A stretch of 64,000 nucleotides of DNA from Mesaphorura yosii. Lineage: Eukaryota; Arthropoda; Collembola; Poduromorpha; Tullbergiidae. How positions within the stretch are numbered: the first letter of the stretch is position 1; each line of letters opens with the position of its first letter. The notes below the pieces were generated by a model, which searched no databases, had not been told where the DNA came from, and worked only from the letters and a program-made list of their open reading frames with translations. Below, one piece after another: positions 51,201 through 64,000 of this stretch. The position numbers and the translations under genes were made by a program. The stretch lies in NCBI GenBank assembly GCA_009869945.1, contig WIXG01000030.1:308123-372122 (forward strand). The letters run 5' to 3'.

Positions 51201-51699
51201 GGACGAGTCACTGCGATGAATCGATCTAAACTAATCGCCACGAGATTGAGTATTGACGCTGTGCACATCCAAACGTCCACCGCCAACCACATTGAGCACC
51301 ACAGCTCGCCAAATATCCAGACCTCAAAAATTTCCCACGTCGCAGAGAACGGCAGAACTGCGAGCCCAACTCTGCACAAGACAAAACAAAGCAAGACATT
51401 TTGTTTATTTAATTCACTCTTAATGCGAGCACGTGAGAGTACCATATGATTCTGGTCGGAACTTACAGCACATCGCTGACGGCAAGACTGACGATAAATA
51501 AATTCGTGACTGATCTCAATTTGGTTGAGATGAAGACGGCCAGAATGACAAGACAATTGCCCACAATCACAATCACATTGATGACGCCAAGAATCAGGAG
51601 CGACGTCAGAACCTTCGCATCTTTCCAGTCGACCAAATCCAGTATCTCGTCACAAGACACATTTGAGTAGTGCACTTCGCCTTCCAGCGTACTCTTCAT
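45251..51699 (-). CDS. Oamb: Octopamine receptor, OAMB (alpha-adrenergic-like) type
   Basis: A rhodopsin-class amine GPCR; OAMB signals through calcium and cAMP in neurons, muscle and oviduct. Seven exons (51699..51467, 51371..50930, 50373..49997, 48764..48704, 48612..48291, 46297..46224, 45502..45251) give 586 residues. The N-terminus has an NVS sequon. TM3 has the amine-binding Asp in [20 protein letters not shown], followed by DRF in place of DRY, then [20 protein letters not shown]5 ([19 protein letters not shown]) keeps two serines for the ligand's hydroxyls. The long third loop has OAMB-like [16 protein letters not shown] and [21 protein letters not shown]6 has CWLPFF, TM7 [12 protein letters not shown], and the tail CKCIC, a likely palmitoylation site. 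Introns are long (0.1-2 kb). The start is the ATG at 51699. Splice options in the third loop are noted under findings. Confidence 0.94.
47553..47852. repeat. ~300-bp foldback (long inverted repeat) in the receptor intron
   Basis: The two halves are reverse complements. The outer ends are TGCGCC-AAACTATCTCCTCCCTCA on the left (47553-47577) and its near-exact complement at 47830-47852. Farther in, 47609-47667 (ATTGGA-TCC-AG-TACCTGGACCACAA, then TGTGCCGTT and CTAAAAG) pairs with 47746-47795 with only scattered mismatches. The arms reach about 135 bp, with a loop around 47690-47715. This suits a foldback/MITE-like element or a long hairpin RNA. No transposase frame lies inside. Outside the arms the match stops, and I see no obvious target-site duplication. 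Confidence 0.8.
49659..49698. repeat. GC-rich inverted repeat in the receptor intron
   Basis: Arms CGTGCATGG (49659-49667) and CCATGCACG (49690-49698) enclose a GC-rich loop with further CGTGCACG palindromy. It could be a binding-site cluster or a small hairpin. Confidence 0.55.
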
Positions 51700-54600
51700 G
51701 ACGGCGCAACGAATTTCTTGACGGTTTCGCAAAGTTGCTCAGGAAAGGTAATTAATTGGGATGTCGCCAGCCAGATTAATGGGCCAGTCTAATTAGCACC
51801 AGCGCTCTTTCATACTTTCCCACCGGGTTACATTCTTCTGGGATTAATTAGACTTCAGGAACCAAGTGAAAAAGTTTCACTCCTCCACGCCCAATTTTTC
51901 AATTTCGTGCAGAATTCACACTCCACTTAACATTCGCTCGTTGGAGTCAGCTGTCGACTTGGGTTTTGACTTGCATTGGTTCACGGTGCTGAAATAAATG
52001 TCCTGTGATTTCATTCTCTGAAGCTGAAACTGCTGGGATTATAACCAAACCAAGCCACCATGTCGTCGTAATTGAAGTCGGCAGTCAGCATTCAAGAAAT
52101 CTGCAAATTAAAGTTAAGGGTGTAATTTGAGTGGTGTGCTTCAGAACTAGGTTCTGCTGACTGAACACTGGAAAAATTGAATTCAGAAAATGAAATCAAG
52201 GTGAAACTCAGTCCTAACAAAGCCGCAGCAATTTGTAGTTCACGACTGGTTGTATGCAATTTATGGAGTGGAATACCACCGCAAATCCAACCTGGTTGAG
52301 TTCTAATCTAATGAAGTCGTCAATAGGAGCAGTTACAATCGAAATTCCTGCTTTCTGCAGTAAGAAGAGAGGGCTCGAGTCAACTCGCACAGCACGAGGC
52401 CATGCGAAAAGAAAAGGTCATACGAGACTCAGACAGCAGGTTCCTATTACTTACTGTTACTGAGCTAATAAATATTATGATCATTTATCCATTTCTTCCA
52501 CAAGCTTTCTCAACTTCCAAAGCATTCTTAAACTTTGCTCACTGCTGCGGCTGGTCGCAGAGCACGCGTAGAAACGAAGAGCAAAGGAAAAAGTTTAAGA
52601 AATATGGTTGGCGTAATACTTAACTACAATTTATTGAGAGAATTGAAATATGGAATTTATATCTGATAATATTACATTATGTGCACGAGAGAAAGTCAAG
52701 TCAAAAGTCCCCACAGGAAATTTCCACTACATAAATGATACTTTCTCGAAACTTTCTCTTGTTCACTGCTCTTTTCTCGCATTGCGCTCACTATTCGGAA
52801 CCTTTTCTCTGCTTTCTCTTGTTGCTGCACTTCAGAATGCCGTAAACGCTTCGTTCTAATTGCCTGCCCATTTAAAGCTATTATTTCACCAGTCGAGCGG
52901 CTCCTCTCGCCTTTCCATCTGTTCGCTATCGGCCTGCTGCAAGGCCGTGTCCAGGCTGCGGACTAAATTAGTCCCGCGACATACGTTTTCAATTCTCATT
53001 ATAATATCTCCGTCTAGACAAGACTCCGCTCTTGTTCAGACTACGTTGCTCGCATCAGAGTAAAGCATAACAATTACCCAATTATTACATTATTCACTAC
53101 CATATTGCAAGCGACTCCTGCCTGCCGCAACTCGTGCAGAGAATTTCTAATTACCTGCACTACGAGCGTGTGACGTCGAGTTTAATTCAGAATTCAGCCC
53201 CATCCTTCTCAATGCCACGAGTTACACATTACATGGGGTTTTGCGTGGATCACGGCCCATTGCACAGCATAAATCAAGTGGCAAATTATTACAAGATCAT
53301 GCGACATGTCCCAATAAATCACTCACGAGACTGCACTACGCCAAAAATCCACGATTTGAGATCTAATCTGTGATTTACAATCCGCAGCCTCCGCAGGGAT
53401 GCAATGCAGAGTCAGGAATCAGGCAGAGGAACATTTGTTCTCAGAGCACGATGAATACTGATTTCATCCGACAAGGGGTTAAATTTTATTGCTTTTCTTA
53501 GATTCATGCGACCACTTTACAAGTGCAGATTTTCGATGAATGCCTTGTCTGCAAGACTCAGTCACATTCTGTTAAATCGTGGGCTTCACAGCATATTTTC
53601 AAAAGCGTGGAACTCGATTTGATTCAGACATAGTATTTCCAGTACTTTCTTGTCGATGACTAGACACTCGACATACCACAGCAACCATGTAAAACGAAAA
53701 TCAATTTCATTGTCGTGCGCCCTTCATTTTCCCATTCTCTTTCGAGTAGCTTTGAAATGACTGACTGAATGCCTGTACTCGGTTGGTCGCATGCTATGTC
53801 GTTTCCAATAATGCTAAGTATAATCCGATAAGAAGCATAAAAGTATAAATCTTGGCAGTCATCATGACAAAATATCTTCAGAATGGCAGAAAGGAGGAAT
53901 AAGTTGACCGAAAAGAAGAGAGCAGCAGCGCCGTTTCTGATTCAGTCCAGACGGACTCACTCTTTTGAATCGAATCTCTTGTCTGTTCAGCCTCATCCAG
54001 CTTGCCTTTGCTACAGTGAGTATAAAAAAGTTTTTGATATGTCTGCAAATTTATTCTTACATTTCATTTCTGCGAGCTCGTCCTCACAATGACTCCATAA
54101 AAGGAGCAATATAAAATTGGACGAGGTGAAAGGAACGACTTTCGATCGGCTTTCACGTTGAGGAATTATGAACTTGAATGGAGCAAAGAAAGTCAACTCA
54201 TCAACAATTTTCTTTATATTCAATGATAATAAAAATAATGAAAACTCTTCAATTTTTATTGTCAGGGCGCCATGAGCGCAAGAGCAAAACTTTCCTCATT
54301 GCCGATTCACTTTTCGCAAGAGAACGATAAACTCTGCACATGCATTATCAATTGAAATCATTCATTCGTTCAATTGAGGATTATGGCCTCCAGCCACTTA
54401 ACCATTCGCTCGCGTTCTCGTTCGCATGCTCCTGCTCTATCTTTCTCTGATCTACACGAAGCCAAGGGCAATATGAGTTGAGCTCGGCTGCGAACGACGG
54501 CTTATGATGTGCACGCCCTGCACATTTGTTTATGCATCAGATAATTCTCAACTTTGCAAATTTTGCATTTGAATAAATGTGAATATGTGAGTATGGAGTG

Positions 54601-57600
54601 TGGACCCTGAACTTGAGAAAGTCCCAATAAGCGACGAGAGATAAGGCATCAAGAACAAATGTGCCGTTTGGGAGTTTGATATTGCGCTGGCTTGGAATTT
54701 TTTGAATACCCCACGCGCGTATTACAAGTCATAATTTAATGGAATACGTCTGTAACTGTATCAGCTGCATTAATAGTGGTCTAGTAGAGATAGGACGAAC
54801 GTTGACTGTTGACCAAGGCCGGTAAACGCGGTGCATGCTCCTGTAAGAAGCAAAGCACCTTGACTGATTTATTGTGCCCATAATCTGACACTAATATATA
54901 ATAATAATGTCCCTGACAGTCCCGCAAGATGTTCTATTTGCATTTTCCCACGCGAATGGACTTGAGCGCTTGTAATCATGTAATTTATGCGTGTCCTTGA
55001 ACTCGGTTTTCCGAACTTGGCTTTCCTTACCGGGAGAACTTTCACACATCTTTTTGGTCAGAAAATAAGAAAACTTGCGAAATTTAGTTGTGATCGCCTA
55101 CACAGATGCGTCCCAAACTGAAGCAAAATCAACAAGAATGCGACACGAAAAACTAAAGGGAGCCAAATGGAAGAGTTTCTCGATCTTCGCACGCACTCGT
55201 GTACTTCACAGTCCAAAGATATGATGATGGTTGCGAGTTGGGAAGAACGTGCGTGACTTCTGGAAGAATAGCAGAAGAGACAAGGATAGGGAGCCGTGTT
55301 GTTAATTAATTATATTATGACAGTTTAACTGAATAAACAAGATTTTGCAAATACACGCAAGACACCAACACAGCAGCTGGCCCGTCCATAAAACCAAAAC
55401 TCCATGAAAACCTGGGCCAGAATGAAGCCACTTGGCCGGCCATGCTGACTTGAGCCAGACACTCATGCCGTACAATCTCTGCTGGCATTCGGGTGGAAAT
55501 TGGAATTAACTAGAAAACAAATCGAATCGACACAGAATCCATGTGAGCGCACTTCGCATTTCACATGACAAAATCCTGTCACGTCTTCCGCCTGGTTTGC
55601 CCAGAAGACCAAAGCAGATGTTTATTATACTTGCCAAATCTCTCGACGACGAATCTATCAAACTTGTTACATTCTCATACGCTCGCTCTTGAACTCAGGC
55701 CCGTCACCAGATTGCTATGACAGGCAGAAATGAGTGAATTCTTGGATACTCAGCAGACGAGTGCTGAAAGCGCAGCCCGATCCGCTGTCTGCGACTCAGC
55801 AACGCAATTCGAAGCAGCAACGCTTTCCCCAGCTGAGCAGGGAATTCGGGTTTCTCTGTTGTACAGCATTATGCGTTGTGCGTTGACATTACAAAACTTG
55901 GCTGCTATTTTGTTTGTGCATCCAAGTCTGAAAGATTCATTTGACTTTCTATTCACAGGCTTTCGCATCTTGCCACTGCTTTAAAATGCCATTCAGGGTG
56001 GCAAAGGAGGATTCTGCACACGCACACGTGTACGGCACGCCACGAGTCTGCCTGTAATTCCAGTCCCACGCATCGTGGGTAGTGTACACGAGAATCTAGT
56101 CACTTGATTTTGTGATGCACGTTGTGAGGAGAATCGAAGAGATTAATTATACCGGACTTGATTGAGTTGTCTGCAGAAATGCGTATACCAGAATAGCAAG
56201 GCCTTTGGGCTGACATTTATTTCCTCTGTCCTATTTTCATTTCCATGTCTGCTCACCACAACGCGTAATTGGATCAACACATTCGGATTAAGGAAACATA
56301 CCTGGCAATGGCAATTGCGACCGACAAACGAGACGCGTGCGGATAGGAAGATTCTACCTTCTTATTATTGTAATGCTGGCACCTTTTGGGTGATTAATAT
56401 CAACACAGGCAAATGGACATCGTGGAGACCTACCATGCTCTTACGACTAGTATCCAGGAAACGACAACTCACCCGGATGATTCCGGGAAGAGTATTTTTG
56501 ACCTGGAGGAAACCTGGAGAATACTATGTAGCGACAAACACGAACATGAAGATGCAAAAGCATGCCTGCCCTAAAACCTTGTTGATCCAGAAGAAGAGCA
56601 ATCACCACACGAAGCGCGTAGGAGGAAATGTGGAACCCAAAGTCCTCCAACATCAATCCGGCGCGATGCGTCCACTGCCGCAAGGAAATGAAAATCATGT
56701 GGAAAGGATGCCATCGTAGAAAAAAAACAAAACCTTATGATTGGTAATGGCCCAGAAAATTGTCCATTTCAAGTTCTCGATTTTCATAGAATCGCCTACT
56801 CGTTCTCGAGGATGCATTCGGCCCGAGCGGAAATGATGTAGGAACGCTGCCACGGATAACGAACTGAGAGAAAAGCACAGCGAGAGACACTGTATTTAGA
56901 TCAGGCTCGATATTCCATTTCACACACGATTGCCATTAACGAACAAAAATCCGCGCATTAATTGTTTGATTGGACCGTTCAGTAAATATAAATTCTAATC
57001 TGCCAGTTAATTTAAATACAAATTGGAATATTATACACTTAACGAACTTGTGTGCACAAAGCACAATAAGGTGTTGTGTATTGGTGAATAAATCCTCCGG
57101 AATATCTACGGAAATAAATCCAGGACACCTACCATAAATTAAATGAAAGAGAACTCGTCCGACATTTTAAGTACTGCCATAAATGCACCGCTTATCCTGC
57201 CTGAGCTGCCCAAGTGGATACGCGAACTGCGGAGTACTCAACTGCCATTCTGTTCATGAGCCGTTCTATTGTTCCGCCAACAACACAGTTAATAGAGAGG
57301 CAGTAAACTGGATTGGATTAGGATTTCGGAAAAAATGTCGCACACTTTAGCCCGAGTTTGTGCACTGAACTGTGAGCTGCGGTGCGGTGCAGCCTGAGCT
57401 CGTAACTCATTCGCCGAGTAAAAATGTCCAGATTCAATTTTTTGTGTCGATGATGAAGTATGACATTTTAAACCAGTGCATTTGATATATTCTTTCCCAT
57501 CCCACGCAGCTGCGCCGTAGTCGATAATAGAGCCCTAGATTACCTAGTCAGGACTTTACTACACTCTCGCCGCATTTTCTCTTGTCAGCCTCGGCTTTGG

Positions 57601-60600
57601 CTTTATTTCACTCTGCTGTGCTGGCACTGTTTCGCGGAGGGTAATAAAGAAAAAGTATGAAAGTTGACGACGAAAGTCTAAATTCGTCTCATGTTTTTCT
57701 TGGACAAGTTTTCCAGGAGCGGAGAGAAGAAAGTTGTATTGGAAGTGGATTCCAGTATTTTGTACCTGGACTTTGTCGCTATGCGTGAAGAGATTATGGA
57801 CGAAATCAATACCTTCGGTACACGAGTCGGAGAAATGCGTCCTGCGCTGAACGGACATGTTTACTTTCAGACATGCTCTCACAGGTAGTAAAAGTTGAAC
57901 AATGTGTTTGAATAGGACATGTCAAATTGCATGCACATTATAATAACAGGTAACAATGAGCGAGGGAAACTCGGAAAAAGTCTTTGCCGCATTTTGTCAT
58001 GAACTTTTTGTTACGAGAGTTCCAACATGCAAAAGACGACGGCGTGCAAAAATTGCGGCACGGAATCTCATGTTCGCAAAGAGCCTTCTCTTTGATTGGC
58101 TGCTTGTGGCTCGCTCCAATTCATTCCACGAGTAAGATTCGATGTACGATAGAGAAATTGGTCGTAATTGTATCATTGGTCAAGGGTAATCAGCGTGCGG
58201 GCAATAGCCAAGAAATTTGATAAAATCATTCAGCAAACGTCCAGCAGGGTATTTTTGTATTTTATGGTATTTATACCAGCGCAGTATAGATCACGCGATA
58301 AAAATGGAAGGAAATACGACGGAGTCATATACGGTCATAACTCTGAATTGCGACAAAGTGGGTCATCATCTCAACTCACTCATGTGCATATTTTTATGTT
58401 TACGTTTTATTTACACATTTCCACGCCCATCATCGAAATCCAGTCTCGAGCATCAGTCGCTGGAAGCGTACGAGTTGTGATTGCTCTTCTCACGCGCTGA
58501 ATCAGCCACAATAAAATTGCAATATAGTACCGAGCTATGCAGGTTCTTATAGAGAATATCGCTCTTATGCCAGCTCGGAGAGAGCAAGAGCGAGGTTAAT
58601 ACGTACTTGCGTATAAAATGTTACTGGATATTTTTGTTATTCACCCAGTAAAGGAGAAGAAAGATTACGTTCTGCGCGGTAGCATAAATAAAATCGTATT
58701 CCGGCTCACCGTGAAGTGCGTAGATTGATAGGAAATTTTCCTCATGAACGGGTTATCTGACGTGGTAAGAACGCTCTTCCGATCATTGACTTTGCAAATT
58801 GTGTTATTCAAAAATATTATGACAGTCTAAGCCCGCAGCTTACGAAGAAGTTGCATTTACGCCAGCACTCGAATGAGAAAATATGCTCGCTGAATGAAAC
58901 GGCGGCGTAATCAATGCTTAGCATTTCGGATCACAAGTTTCTAGGCAATTTCTACACCCGAGTGAACCGAATCTGCTGGGAGCATTGCAGCCAACATATT
59001 GCCTGCTGACTTTAGCGATTGATTTACAGACTTTAGCTTAATTAAACTCTGATCTAGTTCGCTACACAGAAAGATTGGCGTGAGTAAGCACCATGGCTTC
59101 AAGTGCCCTCGCATAATTTCACTTACTGCACATTTAAATTCGTTCCATCGCTGCTGCTGCATTGTGACAGATGTCCTGTCTATAAACATGTTATCGCGTC
59201 AGACTGCTAGACAGGCAGTAATTTTCCAACAAGAAGTGATTATACTTACGGGATATTTTAATTGTGTTTGAGCCAGTAATTATTAGTTGAGGCACTTAAA
59301 CAGTGGAAACCCAGAAGTTGGAGTCAATATTTGCTCTCAACCATTTGATGTGACTGGGAGGACATGCACGCTGGTCATAACTCATAATCAGAGACAATGT
59401 GAGGCTGGACGCATAAAATTACTTTATATTCATGAAATTGTCCTTTCTCCACGAGTATAAAATTAAAATGGAATGCGCACATGCTATTTTGAATTTGAGT
59501 CAGCGCCGATGTCTCTGCACAGTGAAAGCAAGGCAAATTCTACCTGCTTTAATACAAAATCGAAATGTGAAGAAATATTGCCATGCGTATTGACGTGGCA
59601 TGGCACGGACGAGACGAACGGGAGCCGATCTCATCTTTGCCTGACGCGTTATCGTTATTATCCTCATATGAAGTTCCTCATCCATGCCCTTCTCTCTGTC
59701 ACAATTCTCAGGAATGATCTCTTACGCAAACATTTATCTTTACACTCGCTGATCATGTGACGGATCAGTGCTCGTATTTTGCTGACAGGACAACAGCTCA
59801 GTGCAATGAAATGACATTCACACCGATGCTGACGTTGACAACCAATAAAGACTCGAGTTGAAGACGAGCTGCCGTGTTGGAGGTCTGCAAGGACGCTGAA
59901 TATTAACGGCCATTCCAGTGAACGACCACCATATTTTGAATATAAGCATGAACATGTCTTTAGTCTGGTATCTTAAACTTCGCAGTCCAACACACTGTCC
60001 CAGTGCTGCGGCTCCTCAGCGATTTTTGTACCCTGCCAGCCTGGTAAAAGTAGGATTTTGGTTGAATCTACGCATCATTTCTTTGGCGTCACTGTCCCAT
60101 CTTCTCCTCAACTACTTTCAACCCGACGTATTAATTTCTGTCTTGCGATTCTACGCAGAGCGCCATGAAAGTTATCTTGCCCAACATCTCTCCAAAAGCC
60201 AAACCAGAACCGGCTCCCTGGCGTGTTCCTTTCTAGGTTCGTTAAGACAAAAGAGTCGGACGAGGACAGCGCGAGTGCTCAAATTACAACATGTGCGCGT
60301 TCCTCGCGTTTGAAGCAGCACATGAAAGGCGAAAGGAGCATAAAATAATTCACGGTGGTCGTCTTGTGTTCAAGAAAACACTAAAAGTCAGAGTTTCTTG
60401 CAAAATGACAACTAAAGCTGTCGCCTTTTGTTATTTTTATGCAAGTAGTTTGGATATTTCGGTAAGAAGACAACATCAAGGCACGGGCACGACGAGAAAG
60501 GAAGAGAAACAATAACGCGCGTTCACGCGTCGAGAAAAACAAAAGCAATTCGCGGCATGAGTAATTTGAGATGGTATCCGCATATTTCATGTATCATAAT

Positions 60601-63600
60601 GATAAGCGGATGGCTTCATTGAGTTTTCCGGGCAACAAATTAAATTAGAAGCGAGCACAGCAAACGAATGCTTCAGAAGCCCTCGTGTGGCAGGAACAAC
60701 GACGCACTCATGCTGTTCAAATTCTGCGTTTCATTGACCACAAAAGACATGAATCATGATTTGTAGTAGCAGTGCAGGACTAACGCAATTACATCTCAGA
60801 CTGACATCAGTGCAACAGAATGTAATAACGACGAGGGCACTGAGAGTCAGGCTCTCCCGGTATCCAACAGCCCTTCACTCAGCAGCTTCAGATTCGCAAG
60901 CGGGGTCGAAATTAAGCCAGTGAAACAACCGTCCATTTCCTTTAATTACGGCAAAAGTTTTGTCAAGCGACGGCTATACTCTTGGCCCGAGTCGGAGGAC
61001 CGCAAAAGGAATGTGACAATGCTCATCTTGCAACTATTTTCGGCATTCGCCAAGAATCTCAGCAATTCTTTTCCTATTTCGACCCGTCTTCTTCTGCTTT
61101 GTCAGTTCGTCTGAGAAAACAATCTCCAGACCATGAGGCTATAAAACAATCCCTCATTCGATACACGTTGACCCGAACATTATCCTCATAAAATGAACCA
61201 TAAAATTCATCTGCGCTGGAATGTCCGGATTTGCAACGCTACGCACGTCAGCGACCTGCCCACGCCACTGGCCCATAAACTCTGGAGAAGAAAACGCCCG
61301 GTACCCGCCCGGCTTCCAACTTTTTCGTTGTATTTATTACCGAAAGCAGAATCGCGTTGCGAAGATATGTACGCTATTAGAGCTCTTACTTTGATTCGTG
61401 TGCCGCCACAGTGCGATAGTGACAGGGCACAAGAAAAAAGAAATCAAAGTAAGGCAAAAGTTTCTTTTTCGGGTGGATCAAGATAAAAAAAGTTGCGACA
61501 AGTAGAAACAGGTCATTTCTGCAAAGTGAAGAAGAGCTTCGGTTTCTTTTCTTTTTGTAAACTTCTGATGACGAGGCGATGGCGACATTTCACTTCATTT
61601 TTCTCAGAATGCGTACGTAAGTGAACTCGAGAGGGGAACTCTGTTCTGCGGGTAGAAGACACGCTACACGCGGTGCCCAGCACTGCACCAGCCTGCACTG
61701 CACCCCGCTTCGAATGGACAGAGACTTCTTCCAAAGATGAAATAAAATTAAAGTTTCAGCATTTTCTGAGGATGATACCGAGCACAGTTCTGAAAATGGC
61801 CAACGCCGAAGGAAAGAGGAAGAGCGATGATTAATTTACTTCCTATCCTCATCTATGCCATTTACTCATCTCTCGCCGGTCCGATGCACGTTTGATCTGC
61901 ACTCCACGTGCGGTGCATTGCCGTTGCTAATAAATTGCAACCGCACTGACTGCTCCCTAAAATGCGTCAATTACCTGAAAGTCATTCTTCGTGACCCACG
62001 TATTTACCTTGTAATAAAAATTGATGGGAAAATGTCCCCAGCCTTAATTGCACATGAACTTTGCCGTTTGTACTTCGCTGCAGTGGGAATGCGGTAGGTG
62101 GAACTCCTGCATTTGTTCGCCATGCCCAAAGTCATGCCCTGGCGAGTGTATCAGCAGAGTGAAGTTGATTAATTAATATCGTATTCCTGCAGATTCTGCC
62201 TCTGCCTCGAACCCGTGACTAGTGAAATGGCAGTGTCAAGGGTGAAAGTAAATTACAAAGGATCAAGACATAGAGACAAGTCGTGTAATTGGTATTCATC
62301 CACTTCTGTTCTCTCTTGGCCTTCACTCTTGATTACATTTATATTCATTTCATTTCCATGCAAAATACCTCAGCGCACACGAGCACCGGGCAAACATCAA
62401 CGTGAAATTGATTTCACTCAGTACGATCGTCGTGACACTGCACCACCTTTTCGCTGTAAGCCACAAGGATGCGCCCGGTCCTTTTGGCAATTTACTTCAA
62501 TGGTCTTGGATGCAGACAGACTCAAACATTCGCACGCGTCCCGATTTGGTCGAGTTTCCGTTATTGAACTTCGTTGTACTGCTTCACTGTGTAGATTTAT
62601 TATGCCTTTATAAATTGTAGGCCTTTGCTGAACATACGCCTGCCTGAGTAGAAATTACAGGAACAAGAAACATTATTTGTGTGTTTAGTTGAGTGTGCGT
62701 AATTTAATTTACTAAACTTGAATCATTGCTCCACTGATCAGACTCTCAAGCCGAACCTGCTCACAGTTCGCTCCAGAAGCTAAAATCGAATTAAATTTTT
62801 GCAGTCCTGCATACGTGTACACTGTGAACTGACTCTGTCTCTCTTCGCAAGTGTGTAGTGCACAGCCTAATAAAGTAGCAAGTACGAAAGCTAATAATCT
62901 TTTAAAGAGATTATCCCACCACAACCCATTCATTCTTAACACTATTTATGCCCTATTGCTTATTGCATCGTACGTGGACTTGTACAGACTCTGTACTCGC
63001 GTGTGCTCTCGGTATTCCGTACCCAAAATTAATTTTAAAACTGGTATTTGCATTGTAAACCCACGCGACTGGAAAATGAAATCTGCTGCTTTCTGACTTA
63101 TTGCAACTCGATTCCCAAAGTTAACTCCGAGTATGCAAGAGAAAATAAATCGAAATGCGAGAGTTCAAGTGCGGCTTGATTAACGTGCTGCAAAAACACG
63201 TGTAAGTTACACGTGAAAGCGTACGTACGCGGGAGTCATTCATGTGTGGAAAGCTCATTTAATTTCAAATCAAGACACAATCACACACACAAACTTTGCC
63301 AAACGCCAATCAAATGATTAGAAATAGTTTTGCTCTGCAGCGCGTGCGGTGACGAGGAAAGGATGCGCTTGAGCTTACGCGAGGAGAAAATGGGGTTAGA
63401 AACAGGCTTAGTGCCAGCTCAGAGTTACGATGTACAGTAAATTAGTATTTAGGAGTTATAATTCCGCACATTCGTTTCTCCAAAGTTGCTCACTATAAAA
63501 AGTTCAAGTTAAGACCAAATGGAATTAACTTAAAATTAGTTTAGGAAGCACTCCGGATTGCCAATGAGAAAAATACAACCGGAGTAAATTGAAACGTGTG

Positions 63601-64000
63601 CTACGCGTGGAAAGCGTAGTGGAGAGTCGTCGGAAGGCTGATGCAGAAGGCGGAAAAAATTTACGCTTTAAACGTAAAGACAAAGAAGCTCGCATCATTT
63701 GGTAACCCAAACACAATAAGTCTTCAGCCCGTGTAGGAAATCTCACACGTAATGTGTGGATATTGTGCAGTGATTGTCTTTCTTTCAATTTATTTCAGCT
63801 TTGCTCTTGTGGGCTCTTGGAATCCAGGAATTTCACTTTAACCTTTACACTCCGAAGTACATGAATGCCATGGAATTCAAAGCTAGTCCCTAAGTCCGGG
63901 ATACATGATTGTTATGTATCTTGAAATAAAACTTTACAGACGGCTTACATCTATGTCATGTAGTTCAGCGCTCCGCTGCAGGAGACGAAATACATGACTG
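51700..64000. other. 12 kb without a supportable gene, upstream of the octopamine receptor
   Basis: Many short frames on both strands; none longer than 185 codons and none with family motifs. The longest (56162..56719, plus) gives no recognisable domain. The composition is ordinary single-copy DNA, without satellites or transposon genes that I can identify. The likeliest content is 5' regulatory DNA and untranslated exons of the receptor. The E-box palindrome near 63.2 kb is the clearest local structure. Confidence 0.4.
63197..63230. promoter_or_regulatory. Double E-box palindrome next to a 12-bp palindrome
   Basis: CACGTGTAAGTTACACGTG (63197-63215) is a perfect inverted repeat with two CACGTG E-boxes. 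Four bases on lies the perfect palindrome GCGTACGTACGC (63219-63230). CACGTG is the core site for bHLH factors such as Myc/Max, USF and Clock-type dimers. No gene lies close by in the window, so the regulated promoter is unknown. Confidence 0.4.

Noticed and set aside
56162-56719. 185-codon plus-strand frame
   Set aside because: No domain or codon bias; overlapping frames are also open. Kept only as a weak lead through the mini-frame inside it.
62215-62613. 132-codon plus-strand frame near the right end
   Set aside because: Low-complexity hydrophobic start, no motif, and other frames are open over the same region.
1-64000. CRISPR arrays, prophage, bacterial operons, rRNA
   Set aside because: No regularly spaced direct repeats, no phage genes and no rRNA-like segments. 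All the recognised genes are of eukaryotic type.

Overview
The window is nuclear DNA from an animal, most likely an arthropod. It has spliced genes with mostly small GT-AG introns (about 65-115 bp), metazoan housekeeping proteins, and an octopamine receptor of the arthropod OAMB type. It holds no prokaryotic operons, CRISPR array or plasmid features. The species cannot be named from the sequence. Springtail, crustacean and other small-genome arthropods all fit. Exon joins were worked out by hand from reading frame plus splice sites, so single-base errors are possible. Where I give a spliced length, the phases close exactly.

Layout. 1-2.8 kb (minus strand): the 5' end of an unidentified gene, then PHAX (snRNA export adaptor). 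4.4-13.95 kb (plus): an eight-exon gene for a ~1744-residue charged protein that ends in one membrane segment; I do not recognise it. 14.6-15.2 kb (plus): CCDC86/Cgr1-like nucleolar protein. 17.0-19.7 kb (plus): CENPJ/Sas-4 centriole protein with the TCP (G-box) domain. 20.2-24.7 kb (minus): MRPL44, a small CW-like zinc-finger protein, and CINP. 25.7 kb (plus): VMA21. 27.4-28.3 kb: a very small plus-strand gene and a minus-strand terminal exon converge, with poly(A) signals about 25 bp apart. 32.3-36.5 kb (plus): a PWWP2A/B-type chromatin reader. 38.2-39.1 kb (minus): PRELI-family mitochondrial lipid-transfer protein. 40.6-42.3 kb (plus): an ADP-ribosylglycohydrolase. 42.9-43.6 kb (minus): a coding-like but apparently broken gene. 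45.3-51.7 kb (minus): the octopamine receptor, with long introns, one of which contains a ~300 bp foldback. 51.7-64 kb: no gene that I can support, upstream of the receptor.

The genes do not form one pathway. Several are nuclear or nucleolar (PHAX, CCDC86, CINP, PWWP2), two are mitochondrial (MRPL44, PRELI), one is centriolar and one builds the V-ATPase. The compact genes lie in the first 43 kb. The regulated receptor has the long introns and a large non-coding flank, as is usual for neural genes. The most unusual items are the ~300 bp hairpin in the receptor intron, the broken gene at 43 kb, the GC-rich orphan exon at 28 kb, and the large tail-anchored protein.
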